A stretch of 64,000 nt of DNA, taken from assembly GCA_016124195.1 (NCBI GenBank), contig WGOE01000004.1:124001-188000 (forward strand), in the 5' to 3' direction. Below, piece by piece: positions 27,169 to 35,152 of the stretch (position 1 is the stretch's first letter; each line of letters starts with the position of its first letter). The notes under the pieces were generated by a model. It did no database searches. It worked only from the letters and a program-made list of their open reading frames with translations, and was not told where the DNA came from. The stretch comes from a bacterium (GTDB taxonomy: Bacteria > Pseudomonadota > Alphaproteobacteria > Rhodobacterales > Rhodobacteraceae). Both the position numbers and the translations under genes were made by a program.

Positions 27169-27921
27169 ATGCCCATCACCCTGATAACCGGCGGCAGCCG
27201 CGGCATAGGGCGCGCCACGGCGCTTACCTGCGCCCAACGCGGTCACGGTGTCATTCTGACCTACAATACGCATCCGGACGAGGCCCGGACCGTTGTGGAC
27301 AGCATCACTGAGGCCGGCGGCAAGGCCGTTGCGCTGCAGCTCGACGTCGCCGATGCCGCGTCCTTTCCGGCATTTGCGGGGTCGGTGACCCGTGCGCTTC
27401 GCGACATCTGGGCATGTGACCGCTTCGACCATCTCGTCAACAATGCGGGGTTGGGGGTCTTTGCGCCGATCGAAGAGGTCACGCCGTCGCTGTTCGACAC
27501 CCTCATGAACGTGCATCTCAAAGGTCCGTTCTTCCTGACGCAGGCCCTGTTGCCGCTCTTGGCCGAGGGGGGCAGCATCGTCAACGTCTCCAGCGCATCG
27601 GTGCGCGTCGCGACGCCGGGCGTTGCGCCCTATGCGGCGTTCAAGGGCGGCCTGGAGGTCCTGACGCGCTATATGGCCAAGGAATTCGCCGGGCGCCGGA
27701 TCCGCGCCAACGCGGTGGCCCCCGGCGGCATCCGCACGGACCTGGCCGACCGGGTGCTTGACCGGAACCCGGAGATTCTCGCGCTTGTCGTGTCGCAGAC
27801 GGCCGGGCAACGGGTTGGCGAACCGGAGGATGTCGCCGGTGTCATCGTCTCGCTGACCGACCCGGCCAATGGCTGGATCAATGCCCAGACCATCGAGGTT
27901 TCCGGGGGTTTCATGATATGA
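27169..27921 (+). CDS. short-chain dehydrogenase/reductase
   Basis: A 250-residue classical SDR: TGGSRGIGRATAL, NNAGLGVFAPIEEV, Ser in VNVSSASVRV, then Y-A-A-F-K-G (Tyr-x3-Lys) and the C-terminal GWINAQTIEVSGGFMI typical of FabG-like oxidoreductases. ATG 27169 lies behind AAGGAG. It resembles SDRs from quinone/steroid metabolism only generically. Followed 10 nt later by the ABM-like gene, so likely co-transcribed. Confidence 0.88.
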   Translation: MPITLITGGSRGIGRATALTCAQRGHGVILTYNTHPDEARTVVDSITEAGGKAVALQLDVADAASFPAFAGSVTRALRDIWACDRFDHLVNNAGLGVFAPIEEVTPSLFDTLMNVHLKGPFFLTQALLPLLAEGGSIVNVSSASVRVATPGVAPYAAFKGGLEVLTRYMAKEFAGRRIRANAVAPGGIRTDLADRVLDRNPEILALVVSQTAGQRVGEPEDVAGVIVSLTDPANGWINAQTIEVSGGFMI

Positions 27922-27931
27922 GGTGGGTGGC

Positions 27932-28255
27932 ATGACAAGGAAAGTTGCGGCGCAGATACCGCAGGCCAGGGTGGCCGAGGTTACTGTCTTTCGCCTCAGG
28001 CCGGGGCTCGGGTCATCGCAGGTCATCGCGGCGGGACGGGATATCGACGCGTGGCTGCGACAGCAGCCGGGCTTCGTCTCGCGGATGCTGCTTGAGGAAG
28101 CGGATGGGTCGATCATGGATGTCGTGGTCTGGCAATCGCAGCAGGCCTGTCAGGATTCGGCTCGCCGGCTGATGGACGAGACTGCGGCGTCTGCGTTCCA
28201 CGATCTGGTCGCGCCCGCCACGATCAGATGGCATCTCGCCGAGGTCCTGCTCTGA
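27932..28255 (+). CDS. ABM-like dimeric alpha/beta-barrel protein
   Basis: A small 107-residue protein: ARVAEVTVFRLRPGLGSSQV, AAGRDIDAWLRQQPGFVSR, MLLEEADGSIMDVVVWQSQQ. The alternation of strand, helix, strand with QPGFxSR resembles the antibiotic-biosynthesis-monooxygenase/ferredoxin-like dimeric barrels, many of which oxidise quinols without cofactors. Spacing to the preceding SDR supports an operon. Assignment by pattern only. Confidence 0.65.
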   Translation: MTRKVAAQIPQARVAEVTVFRLRPGLGSSQVIAAGRDIDAWLRQQPGFVSRMLLEEADGSIMDVVVWQSQQACQDSARRLMDETAASAFHDLVAPATIRWHLAEVLL

Positions 28256-28273
28256 CAGCGTGGTCGCAAGGCG

Positions 28274-28301
28274 GATCGGCCCACCGTGGGGCGGGCCGAT
28301 C
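28274..28301 (+). terminator. 9-bp hairpin after the SDR/ABM-like pair
   Basis: GATCGGCCC (28274-28282) pairs perfectly with GGGCCGATC (28293-28301) around a 10-nt loop. No U-tract follows, so if it terminates transcription it would need Rho; it could also stabilise the 3' end. Confidence 0.4.
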
Positions 28302-28583
28302 TGTGGCCGCTCCAGTTGAGGTTGCGACCCGCGAGGAGCGACCACGCCCCCCTGAAGGGCACGCGATCCCAAGTTCCGATGAAGCGGCGAATAGCCGGAC
28401 ACGGGCAAAATGTCGTGAGATGCCATTAGCCCGGTGGAAGAAGCCGAGCGGCGGGCCGCGACGATCAACCCGGCCGCTGCACGCCAATTCCTCCCGGCTT
28501 GCAGGGCCCAACGCGCAACCCGCAAGCAGGACCGCTACGCTTGACGGGCTCGCCAACAAGGCGGCGTGAAACAGGAGACAACA
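28302..28583. other. intergenic stretch upstream of the tautomerase gene
   Basis: With the hairpin this forms a 328-nt gap. No gene, tRNA or clear promoter is visible; short frames are low-complexity Arg/Pro-rich. The end provides the RBS (ACAGGAGA) for the tautomerase. Confidence 0.4.
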
Positions 28584-28883
28584 ATGCCGTTTGTAAACGT
28601 GAAGCTCGTCGAAGGCGTCTTCAGCACGGAAGAAAAGCACGCGATGGCTGCGGCCCTGACGGATGTCATGGTGCAGTTCGAAGGCTCCGAGGCCTTTCGC
28701 GAAGTCGTGTGGGTGCTGATCGAGGAATTGCACCCCGATGGCTGGCACATCGGCGGTCGTCCGTTCGAAGGACCGAAGTCGCTGTACGAGACCTATGATC
28801 GGTCGCGGGCGGTCGTGGATGTGATTGCCGGTCGCCCGGCATCGCGGGCCGAATGGGCGAATGCGATGCCGGTCAAGCGCTGA
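28584..28883 (+). CDS. 4-oxalocrotonate-tautomerase-like enzyme
   Basis: A 99-residue protein starting MPFVNVKLVEGVF. In this superfamily Met is removed and Pro-1 is the catalytic base, so ATG 28584 (RBS CAGGAGA) is the functional start; the frame extends six codons upstream without purpose. FSTEEKHAMAAALTDVM and IEELHPDGWHIGG correspond to the 4-OT helix and second strand. It is longer than classical 62-residue 4-OTs, as in the YusQ/short-tautomerase group. Likely interconverts keto/enol forms of the island's unknown substrate. Confidence 0.8.
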   Translation: MPFVNVKLVEGVFSTEEKHAMAAALTDVMVQFEGSEAFREVVWVLIEELHPDGWHIGGRPFEGPKSLYETYDRSRAVVDVIAGRPASRAEWANAMPVKR

Positions 28884-29022
28884 CCGGTGTTCCGGCCCGG
28901 CGCAATTCCTGCCCCAGCGCCGGGCCGGTCCATGGGCTGGATGGGACAATCTGGTTCAAAGGCTCCGGGTGCCGCAACTGCCGCACCCGGGGGCGTTGGA
29001 ACGGGGCCCGCCGGGCGTGGCT

Positions 29023-30015
29023 TCAGCCAATATCCACCGCGATCTTGCCACGTGATTTGCGCTCTGACGCTGCCAGGTAGGCGGCCGCTGTCGTCTCGAG
29101 CGTGAAGCGATCCGGGCTCAGGAATGGACGCAGCGCGCCAGCATCGACCAGCGCCGACGCATCGCGAAGGATCTCGCCGTGACGGCTGCGGCCTTTGCCA
29201 CTCAGCAGCGGCATCAGCGCGAAAACCCCCGAATAGCTGGCACCCTTGAACGACAGCGGGGCCAGCGCATGCGTGCCCCATCCCAAGGCGCTGGCCACAT
29301 GGCCGAAGGTCCGGACAGCGGCAAAAGCCGTATCGAGGCTGCTTCCCCCCGCCGTGTCATAGACGAGGTCAAATCCTTCTCCCTGGGTCAGGCGGCTGAC
29401 ATAATCCGCCACCGGCTCGCGCTTGTCGATGAATGCGGCACCGGCGCTTTCGATGCTGTGCCGGCTGTCTTGCGATCCGGTCGCAAAAACCTCTGCCCCG
29501 AACTGGCGGCCGATCTGAATTGCAGCCTGGCCAACCCCGCCGCCACCGCCAAGGACAAGCAGCTTGTGTCCGCGCCGGATCTGCATCCGGTCGACAAGGC
29601 CTTCCCAGGCTGTGATCACGACAAGCGGCAAGACGGCCGCCTCCCGGTACGAAAGGCTTTCGGGCTTCGGCCCAAGGAGAGCGGCGTCAACCAGGGCGAA
29701 CTCGGCAAGCGTGCCCTGAATGCCGCCGACCCCACCGACGAGCCCGTAGACGTCATCGCCGATCTGAAAGCCCGCGACGTCTGCCCCGATGGCTTCGATG
29801 GTTCCAGCCATATCAAGACCCAGGACGGCGGGCGCCGGGTGGCGGGCATGCGGGGCGGCGCCATGCTGGATTTTCAGGTCGAGAGGATTGACGCCACTGG
29901 CCCTGATACGGACCAGCACCTCTGCGGGGCCCGGATCGATCGGGCGCGCGACCGTGGTCAGACGCAGTGGGCGGCCATGCTCTTCCAGCATGGCGACCCG
30001 CATGGACTTCTTCAT
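29023..30015 (-). CDS. MDR-superfamily NADPH:quinone oxidoreductase-like protein
   Basis: A 330-residue medium-chain reductase: VLVRIRASGVNPLDLKIQHG, LGLDMAGTIEAIG, DDVYGLVGGVGGIQGTLAEF and the Rossmann motif LVLGGGGGVGQAAIQIGRQF. The Cys ligands of zinc-containing ADHs are absent, which places it with quinone/enoyl reductases (ZTA1/QOR). The upstream AAGGAGGTCGTC is a strong RBS for ATG 30015. It is transcribed opposite to the tautomerase and neighbours, from the gap shared with chaN. Confidence 0.88.
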   Translation of the reverse strand: MKKSMRVAMLEEHGRPLRLTTVARPIDPGPAEVLVRIRASGVNPLDLKIQHGAAPHARHPAPAVLGLDMAGTIEAIGADVAGFQIGDDVYGLVGGVGGIQGTLAEFALVDAALLGPKPESLSYREAAVLPLVVITAWEGLVDRMQIRRGHKLLVLGGGGGVGQAAIQIGRQFGAEVFATGSQDSRHSIESAGAAFIDKREPVADYVSRLTQGEGFDLVYDTAGGSSLDTAFAAVRTFGHVASALGWGTHALAPLSFKGASYSGVFALMPLLSGKGRSRHGEILRDASALVDAGALRPFLSPDRFTLETTAAAYLAASERKSRGKIAVDIG

Positions 30016-30397
30016 GACGACCTCCTTTGCAAATGCGCTCGGACGAGCGCGGTCCGGCGCGTTGTACCGCGAGGCCTTCGAGGCCGTTGAGATAGAAGGT
30101 GTGGTTCGTTGAAAGCCGCTGTGAGGCAGGCGCGGTCAGGCAGGACACATGGCTCCCTCACATGCCGGGGCTGGGCCGCTCCCCGGTCAGGGCGCAGATT
30201 TCCGGGCTGTACGGGTTACGGCCTGGATTGGGTGATGGGTCCGCATGGCGCTGACCTGGACCTCGGCGGGCGAGTCGCTGCCAGGGGCGGCCCGTGCCCG
30301 CTGGTGGTTTCAGACCATGATCCATCGGCCGACACCGCGCCTGCGCGTGCCCCGCTTGCCAGGCCGTGCAGACAGGGTTCCTGGCGGTCTTCTTGTG
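30016..30397. other. gap between the quinone reductase and the ChaN-type gene
   Basis: A 382-nt stretch holding the RBS and probably the promoter of the minus-strand reductase, and the 3' flank of the ChaN-type gene. A short palindrome GCTCGGACGAGC occurs near 30039. No gene is recognisable. Confidence 0.4.
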
Positions 30398-31192
30398 TCA
30401 TTCTGAGGCCGGTTCCGTCACGAGTGGTGGGAGGACATAGACCGCATCGGCTGCACCGGGCGCGGGAACCGCATCGGCATCGGCGGGGATCACAGTCTGA
30501 ACCCGGTCGATGCCCAGATCGGCCAGTTGCCAGGCTGCGCCACCGCCAAATTGCAGATGGCCCATGCCGATGATCCCCACTACCAGCGGATCTTCAGGCC
30601 GACGGGATGCGGCAAGGATGTGGGTGGCGAAAGCACGATCCCAGACTTCCTGGGCGCGCACGAACCGATCGAAGGCCCGGTCGGCGCTGCTTTGTGCGGT
30701 GCGGCCCGGGCGGGCACCGCCTGTCAATTCGAAGATGAACTGGCGATAGGCGGCAGAGGAGGGCCGAGCCGGGGTCAGACCTTCACGCAGGGCTTCGGGC
30801 ACACTGTCCCAACCGCCGGCTCCGACATCGCGCACCAGATCGCGGCGCACGTTCAGACCCACCATCGCTATGCCCAATTCGCGGCAAAAACGAAAGAGCG
30901 GCAGGTAAAGTTCAGCCGGGTGCCCCCAGACCGTCGCCCATTCTGCCCGCATCAGGAAGTCTGCCTCAGACAGGCGGCCGGCGACCCAATCCTTCAGAAC
31001 GGGGTCCAGACGGGCCGGAAACATCTCGAACCCCATGACGAGAGCGCGATGCGCGGCGAGGCCGGACGCCATGTGCAACTGCCAGCGATGATGGTCGGCG
31101 CGATCATGCTGTTCGCCAAGCAGCACGACCCGAGACTGCGCAAGCCGCGTTATCACCTGCGGGTGGCTCTCGCCGCTCTGCCAGCCGCTCAT
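30398..31192 (-). CDS. ChaN/Tiki-type (haem-binding uptake) protein
   Basis: A 264-residue protein. VVLLGEQHDRADHHRWQLHM (G-E-x-H-D-x-x-x-H-H), VMGFEMFPARLDPVL, and late VVGIIGMGHLQFGGG match the ChaN family, which has an erythromycin-esterase/Tiki-like fold and binds haem or acts as a metal-dependent hydrolase. No signal peptide is present in this frame: the usual lipoprotein leader is missing or replaced by the small upstream ORF. It overlaps that ORF by four bases. Confidence 0.82.
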   Translation of the reverse strand: MSGWQSGESHPQVITRLAQSRVVLLGEQHDRADHHRWQLHMASGLAAHRALVMGFEMFPARLDPVLKDWVAGRLSEADFLMRAEWATVWGHPAELYLPLFRFCRELGIAMVGLNVRRDLVRDVGAGGWDSVPEALREGLTPARPSSAAYRQFIFELTGGARPGRTAQSSADRAFDRFVRAQEVWDRAFATHILAASRRPEDPLVVGIIGMGHLQFGGGAAWQLADLGIDRVQTVIPADADAVPAPGAADAVYVLPPLVTEPASE

Positions 31193-31395
31193 GCAAAGGC
31201 CCGGGACTGCGCGGGACCGCCGGTCCTTGGAGCATGGGGCCTCCGCCGGTTGGTGTTGCGGCAGCCGGAAATGGCGCGCTGCGCACCGCCCGTCACGATG
31301 GCACGCATGATGGCGGTCAGTCGGTCCGTCACCAACGCGGCCAAGGCGCCGGCAAGACCATGGCCCAAGGGCAAGGTTGGGTTTTTCTCGATCAT
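31189..31395 (-). CDS. 68-residue small ORF coupled to the ChaN-type gene
   Basis: ATG 31395 follows GAGAGGAGGCAACTC, one of the best RBSs in the window, and the TGA overlaps the ChaN-type ATG (ATGA). The N-terminal half is hydrophobic (LPLGHGLAGALAALVTDRLT) and the C-terminal half is Arg/Pro-rich and shows no family I recognise. It could be a true small coupled gene or the decayed 5' part of a longer chaN. Confidence 0.5.
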   Translation of the reverse strand: MIEKNPTLPLGHGLAGALAALVTDRLTAIMRAIVTGGAQRAISGCRNTNRRRPHAPRTGGPAQSRAFA

Positions 31396-31602
31396 GAGTT
31401 GCCTCCTCTCTGTTCAGCAGGGCTCAGTCATAGCCCGCAGCTCGACCGAGATCATCCTTGTGACAAAAGCGTGATCCTGAGACTTCGAAAAGCAGGCGCC
31501 GTCCGCGGACCATTGGATTGGCGGGTTTCTGAAGGTTTGTGGGGTTACGCGATGTCGTTGCACCGCCCCGGGGCAATTGGCGGTGGCCGGCAGCGCTGTC
31601 GG

Positions 31603-31740
31603 TCATGTTGACAAATAGCGAAGCCAGAGGCGGATTGACGGCATGTCGATGAAGCCAGGGAAGCTTCGGCGGTTTTGTCGTAACGGGCATTTTCGAGGTT
31701 GAGTTTGGCGACTTCAACCAAAAAACCTGCCGAGACCTCG
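31603..31740 (-). pseudogene. C-terminal remnant of an IS5-family transposase
   Basis: Reading the minus strand, NARYDKTAE in one frame continues after a frameshift as GFIDMPSIRLWLRYLST and a stop at 31605-31603. This is the conserved C-terminus of IS5-type transposases (RYDKTAxSFLGFIxIASIRLWLR). Only 30-40 codons remain. Confidence 0.65.
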
Positions 31741-31835
31741 ATGACAAGGACGAAAGGCGATCCGTCCAAGCAGCTGGCCAAGCGCGACCGGGGCGACTTT
31801 TGCGTGGCATTGCGGATACCGTGCTGTAGCCGACC

Positions 31836-32161
31836 ATGGGGGCGGATGTGGACGGCATCATCGGGGCTGGCGCCATGAACGCGGCGGCGAGGGCGCTCTC
31901 GATGCCGGTTCTGGCACGCCGAGCCTGCGGGTGCCCAAGCGGATGCAGGGCAGTTACTTCCCGGACTTCCTTGGGGCCCGCAAGACCTTTGATCGGGCGC
32001 TTGTGGCGGTAATCCAGAAAGGGTGGATCAGCGGCGTCTCCACCCGTCGGTTCGACGACGGGGTGCAAGCGATGCGGCTGAACGGCATTTCAAAGAATAC
32101 GGTCTCGAGGCCGTGCAAGGACATCGATGATCGGGTCCGTTTGGGCCTTTTCCGTCCATAA
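31836..32161 (+). pseudogene. IS256-family transposase fragment
   Basis: Starts MGADVDGIIGAGA (the conserved N-terminal (E/D)VDxxIGAG), loses a few codons and the frame, then reads ALDAGSGTPSLRVPKRMQG, SYFPDFLGARKTFDRALVAV, IQKGWISGVSTRRFDDGVQA and SGISK-like NGISKNTVSRPCKDIDDRV before a stop. The DDE catalytic half is missing. It borders the 2OG-oxygenase gene and marks the right edge of the accessory region. Confidence 0.8.
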
Positions 32162-32325
32162 GGAAGCAGATGCCGCATCGAGCTTCGCCCGGGTCAATGA
32201 TTCCAATGTATTGCGAGGTGGAGACAGTTCGACCCCAGTCCCATCCCCTCCGCCAAGACTTCATGAAACCCTTGGACGATTGCCTGCAGGGCGCGGGCGC
32301 CAGAACCTGGCGGGCCGGCCTTGGG

Positions 32326-33354
32326 TCAGGCTGGCAGGGTCACGCCGCGGGGTTTGCGCAGGTGGGCGATGCCGGCCTGTTCGACGAACTTGGTCGTGGC
32401 CTCCCAGAGGTGGTCGCCGTAAGAGACCGGCTCGAACTGGGTGGCGCCTTCGATGGGCAGGGGGGCTATGACGGCATCGACCGCGGGTTCGTAGAAGAAC
32501 GGGACCGAGAACCGCTGGGCATTGCCGCCGATCACCCGGTGCAGCGTGGCGCGCACCCGGCCGCCGGTCCACCGCTCCAGCAGTTTGCCGAAGTTGACGG
32601 CCAGCGTCCCTTCGCGCGGCGGTACGTCGATCCAGGTGCCATCGGCGGCCTGCGCCTGCAAACCGGCCACGCCATCCTGCGCCAGAAGCGTCACAAAGCC
32701 GGAATCGACATGGGCGCGCGCCAGCATGAAGTGATCCTGCCCCGCATGCACGACACGGGCGGCCTCGCCCGCGCCGGCGAGGCTTTCGGCCGTGCGCACC
32801 GGATAGCGCAAAAGGCGCAGGGTCGAGATGCCCTGCGCGAAGCTGGCGTCGAAGATCCGCTCCGGCAGGCCAAGCCCGCGGGCCAGCGACCGCATCAGCG
32901 CCTGACCGGCGGCCTCCATCGCGCGGTAATAATCCTGCACCGCCTGATGCCAGCCCGGCAGGTCGGCCGGGTCGGGCAGGGGCGTCGGCTCGACGAGGGG
33001 ATCGTCAGGACGGGTGCGACCGGCCCCATGGGCCACGTCGGGCCCCATGTCGATGCCCTCTTTCCAGGTCGCATTGCCCGGCGTCAGCGGGAACCAGCCG
33101 CGATAGACATTGCTGTGCGAGGCATCGAAATTCCACCGATAAAGCCGCCGCTTCCGGTCTTCGGGCAGATCGAAGATCGACAGCAGCCGGCGCCGAAGGT
33201 CTGAAGACAGGCTGTCGCCCGGCAGGCCGGTCACCGTCATGAAGCCGATGGAGGTTGCCGCCGCGCGGATCTGTTGGTCGGTCGCGTCCCGCGCGGGCGA
33301 GGGGCCGGCGAACAGGGCCGAGATGTCGATGCGCGGGATGAGGGGATCTGGCAT
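32326..33354 (-). CDS. isopenicillin-N-synthase-like 2-oxoglutarate/Fe(II) oxygenase
   Basis: A 342-residue oxygenase of the DIOX_N + 2OG-FeII_Oxy layout. N-terminal IPRIDISALF; core with the iron facial triad HVDSGFVTLLAQDGVAGLQ (H-x-D) and a distal His in TLHRVIGG, and RFSVPFF (R-x-S for 2-oxoglutarate). ATG 33354 follows AAGGAGG at ideal spacing; a longer frame upstream is unlikely. It is divergent from the sugar ABC operon with a 293-nt control region, so it may act on the same or a related polyol substrate. Confidence 0.88.
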   Translation of the reverse strand: MPDPLIPRIDISALFAGPSPARDATDQQIRAAATSIGFMTVTGLPGDSLSSDLRRRLLSIFDLPEDRKRRLYRWNFDASHSNVYRGWFPLTPGNATWKEGIDMGPDVAHGAGRTRPDDPLVEPTPLPDPADLPGWHQAVQDYYRAMEAAGQALMRSLARGLGLPERIFDASFAQGISTLRLLRYPVRTAESLAGAGEAARVVHAGQDHFMLARAHVDSGFVTLLAQDGVAGLQAQAADGTWIDVPPREGTLAVNFGKLLERWTGGRVRATLHRVIGGNAQRFSVPFFYEPAVDAVIAPLPIEGATQFEPVSYGDHLWEATTKFVEQAGIAHLRKPRGVTLPA

Positions 33355-33574
33355 GGCGATGCCTCCTTGTGTTGCGGCGATCATGCGACGCCCTTGGCTG
33401 GCGATCAAGAGGCGCGACCGTGGGTTGGCGCTGCGGGTCGGGGCCGCAGCGCCCGCCGGCTGATTCGCGATGGTCCCCTCGCGGCCGTTTTGACATTGCG
33501 GCGATCTGACCAGGCCAGAGGTTGCTAAATAAACATAATGATAACAGTGTGCTGCGGATCATCATCTTTGGGAT

Positions 33575-33602
33575 TTGACAAAAGTCACGTATTGGCTAAC
33601 AA
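33575..33602 (+). promoter_or_regulatory. candidate promoter of the polyol operon
   Basis: A perfect TTGACA (33575-33580) is followed after 16 nt by TAACAA (33597-33602), in an AT-rich stretch about 45 nt upstream of the ABC ATPase start. The AT-rich GTTGCTAAATAAACATAATG a little upstream could serve the divergent oxygenase gene. Confidence 0.5.
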
Positions 33603-33609
33603 ATGATGC

Positions 33610-33629
33610 ATCCAGATGGCAAACTGGAT
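33610..33629. promoter_or_regulatory. inverted repeat, possible operator
   Basis: ATCCAG (33610-33615) and CTGGAT (33624-33629) are separated by 8 nt and lie just downstream of the putative -10 element, where a bound repressor would block transcription. A SorC-type regulator is encoded at the end of this operon; that it binds here is inference. Confidence 0.4.
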
Positions 33630-33647
33630 TGAGGGGGGAGAACAGCA

Positions 33648-35129
33648 ATGACCGAGGCCTTGCTAGAGGTCCGCGGGCTGAGAAAGTCGTTCGGCGGCGT
33701 GGCGGCGCTGCGCGACGGCCGGTTTCGGCTCGAGCCTGGCAGCGTGCACGCCCTGTGTGGCGGGAACGGCGCGGGCAAGTCCACCTTCCTGACCATCGTG
33801 ATGGGCATCCAGCAGCGCGACGCCGGCACCATCCTGCGCAACGGCAAGGAAGTCTCTTTCGTCGGCCCGTCCGAGGCGCTTGCGGCGGGCATCTCGATCA
33901 TCGAACAGGAACTGAACCCGGTTCCGGCGATGAGCGTTGCCGAAAACATCTTTCTGGGCCGCGAACCCCTGGCCCGCTTCGGCCGGATCAACTTTGCCAG
34001 CATGAATGCGGCGGCGCAGGCCCTGCTCGACAGCCTGAGATTCCAGATCAAGGCCACGACGCCGATGATGGACCTGACAGTCGCCGAAGTGCAGCTGGTC
34101 GAGATCGCCAAGGCGCTGTCCTATGATGCCGAAGTCATCATCATGGACGAGCCGACCTCGGCCCTGGGCGAGGCGGAGGCCGATCAGCTTTTCGCCGCGA
34201 TCAAGACGCTGAAGGACCGCGGCAAGGGCATCGTCTATGTCAGCCACCGCCTGTCCGAAATCTTCAACATCGCCGACAGCTACACGGTGTTTCGCGACGG
34301 GCAGTTCGTGGGCGACGGCAAGATCGCCGATGTGCGCCGCGAGGACCTGATCCAGATGATCGTCGGCCGCCCGCTGGCCGAGGAATTCGTCAAGGAGAAC
34401 CAGCCCGGCGCCGAAGTCGTGCTGTCCGTGCGCGGGCTCAATGCGCAGCACGGCGTGCGCGACATCTCGTTCGACATCCACCGTGGCGAGATTCTGGCCT
34501 TCTACGGCCTGATGGGGTCGGGCCGCAGCGAGATCTTTGAACGGCTGTTCGGCCTGACCCCCGATCTGGGTGGCGAGATCCGGCTCGACGGGCAGTCCAT
34601 CCGCCTGTCCAGTCCGGCCGAAGCCATTGCCCGTGGCTTTGCCTTCGTGACCGAGGACCGCAAGGGGTCGGGCCTGGTTCTGGCCGCCGATGTGCGGGCC
34701 AATGTTTGCATGGCAAGCCTTGGCGCTCTGTCGATGGGCCTTGCGATGAACACGCGGCGCGAGGCCAGTGCGGCGCAGGCCATGATCGAGAAATTCGGCA
34801 TCAAGACCGCCTCGGACCGGCTGGAGGTCTCCGGCCTGTCGGGAGGCAACCAGCAAAAGGTCGTGCTGGGCAAATGGTTCCTGACCCAGCCGCGCGTCCT
34901 GTTGCTGGATGAACCGACCCGGGGCGTCGATGTGGGCGCCAAGCGGGAAATCTACCGGGTCATGTCGGACTTTGCCCGCGAGGGTGGTGTCGTCATCCTG
35001 GTGTCTTCCGAAATCGACGAAGTGCTGGGCATGGCCGACCGCGTCATCGTGCTGCGCGGCGGCCAGGTCTCGGGCGAGATCGACCGGACCGGGCTTTCGG
35101 CCGAAAAGCTCGTGCATCTGGCCGCCTAG
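33648..35129 (+). CDS. sugar/polyol ABC transporter ATP-binding protein (RbsA family)
   Basis: A 493-residue tandem ATPase. The first nucleotide-binding domain has Walker A GGNGAGKST, Walker B EVIIMDEPTSAL and signature-like LTVAEVQLVEIAKAL; the second has a degenerate Walker A (GLMGSGRSE) but a full signature LSGGNQQKVVLGKWF and LLLDEPTRGVD. This asymmetry is normal for RbsA/XylG/MglA. It powers import of the ligand of the downstream periplasmic protein. GGGGGGAG is the RBS. Confidence 0.93.
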   Translation: MTEALLEVRGLRKSFGGVAALRDGRFRLEPGSVHALCGGNGAGKSTFLTIVMGIQQRDAGTILRNGKEVSFVGPSEALAAGISIIEQELNPVPAMSVAENIFLGREPLARFGRINFASMNAAAQALLDSLRFQIKATTPMMDLTVAEVQLVEIAKALSYDAEVIIMDEPTSALGEAEADQLFAAIKTLKDRGKGIVYVSHRLSEIFNIADSYTVFRDGQFVGDGKIADVRREDLIQMIVGRPLAEEFVKENQPGAEVVLSVRGLNAQHGVRDISFDIHRGEILAFYGLMGSGRSEIFERLFGLTPDLGGEIRLDGQSIRLSSPAEAIARGFAFVTEDRKGSGLVLAADVRANVCMASLGALSMGLAMNTRREASAAQAMIEKFGIKTASDRLEVSGLSGGNQQKVVLGKWFLTQPRVLLLDEPTRGVDVGAKREIYRVMSDFAREGGVVILVSSEIDEVLGMADRVIVLRGGQVSGEIDRTGLSAEKLVHLAA

Positions 35130-35152
35130 ATCCCATTTTCCGGAGAAACGCC

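Noticed and set aside
32226-32254. tRNA-3'-end-like sequence (GTTCGACC ... CCTCCGCCA) that might be an attR
   Set aside because: It does not match the 3' end of tRNA-Ser(TGA) at 18200-18226, and its T-arm stem does not pair, so it gives no evidence of a matching att site.
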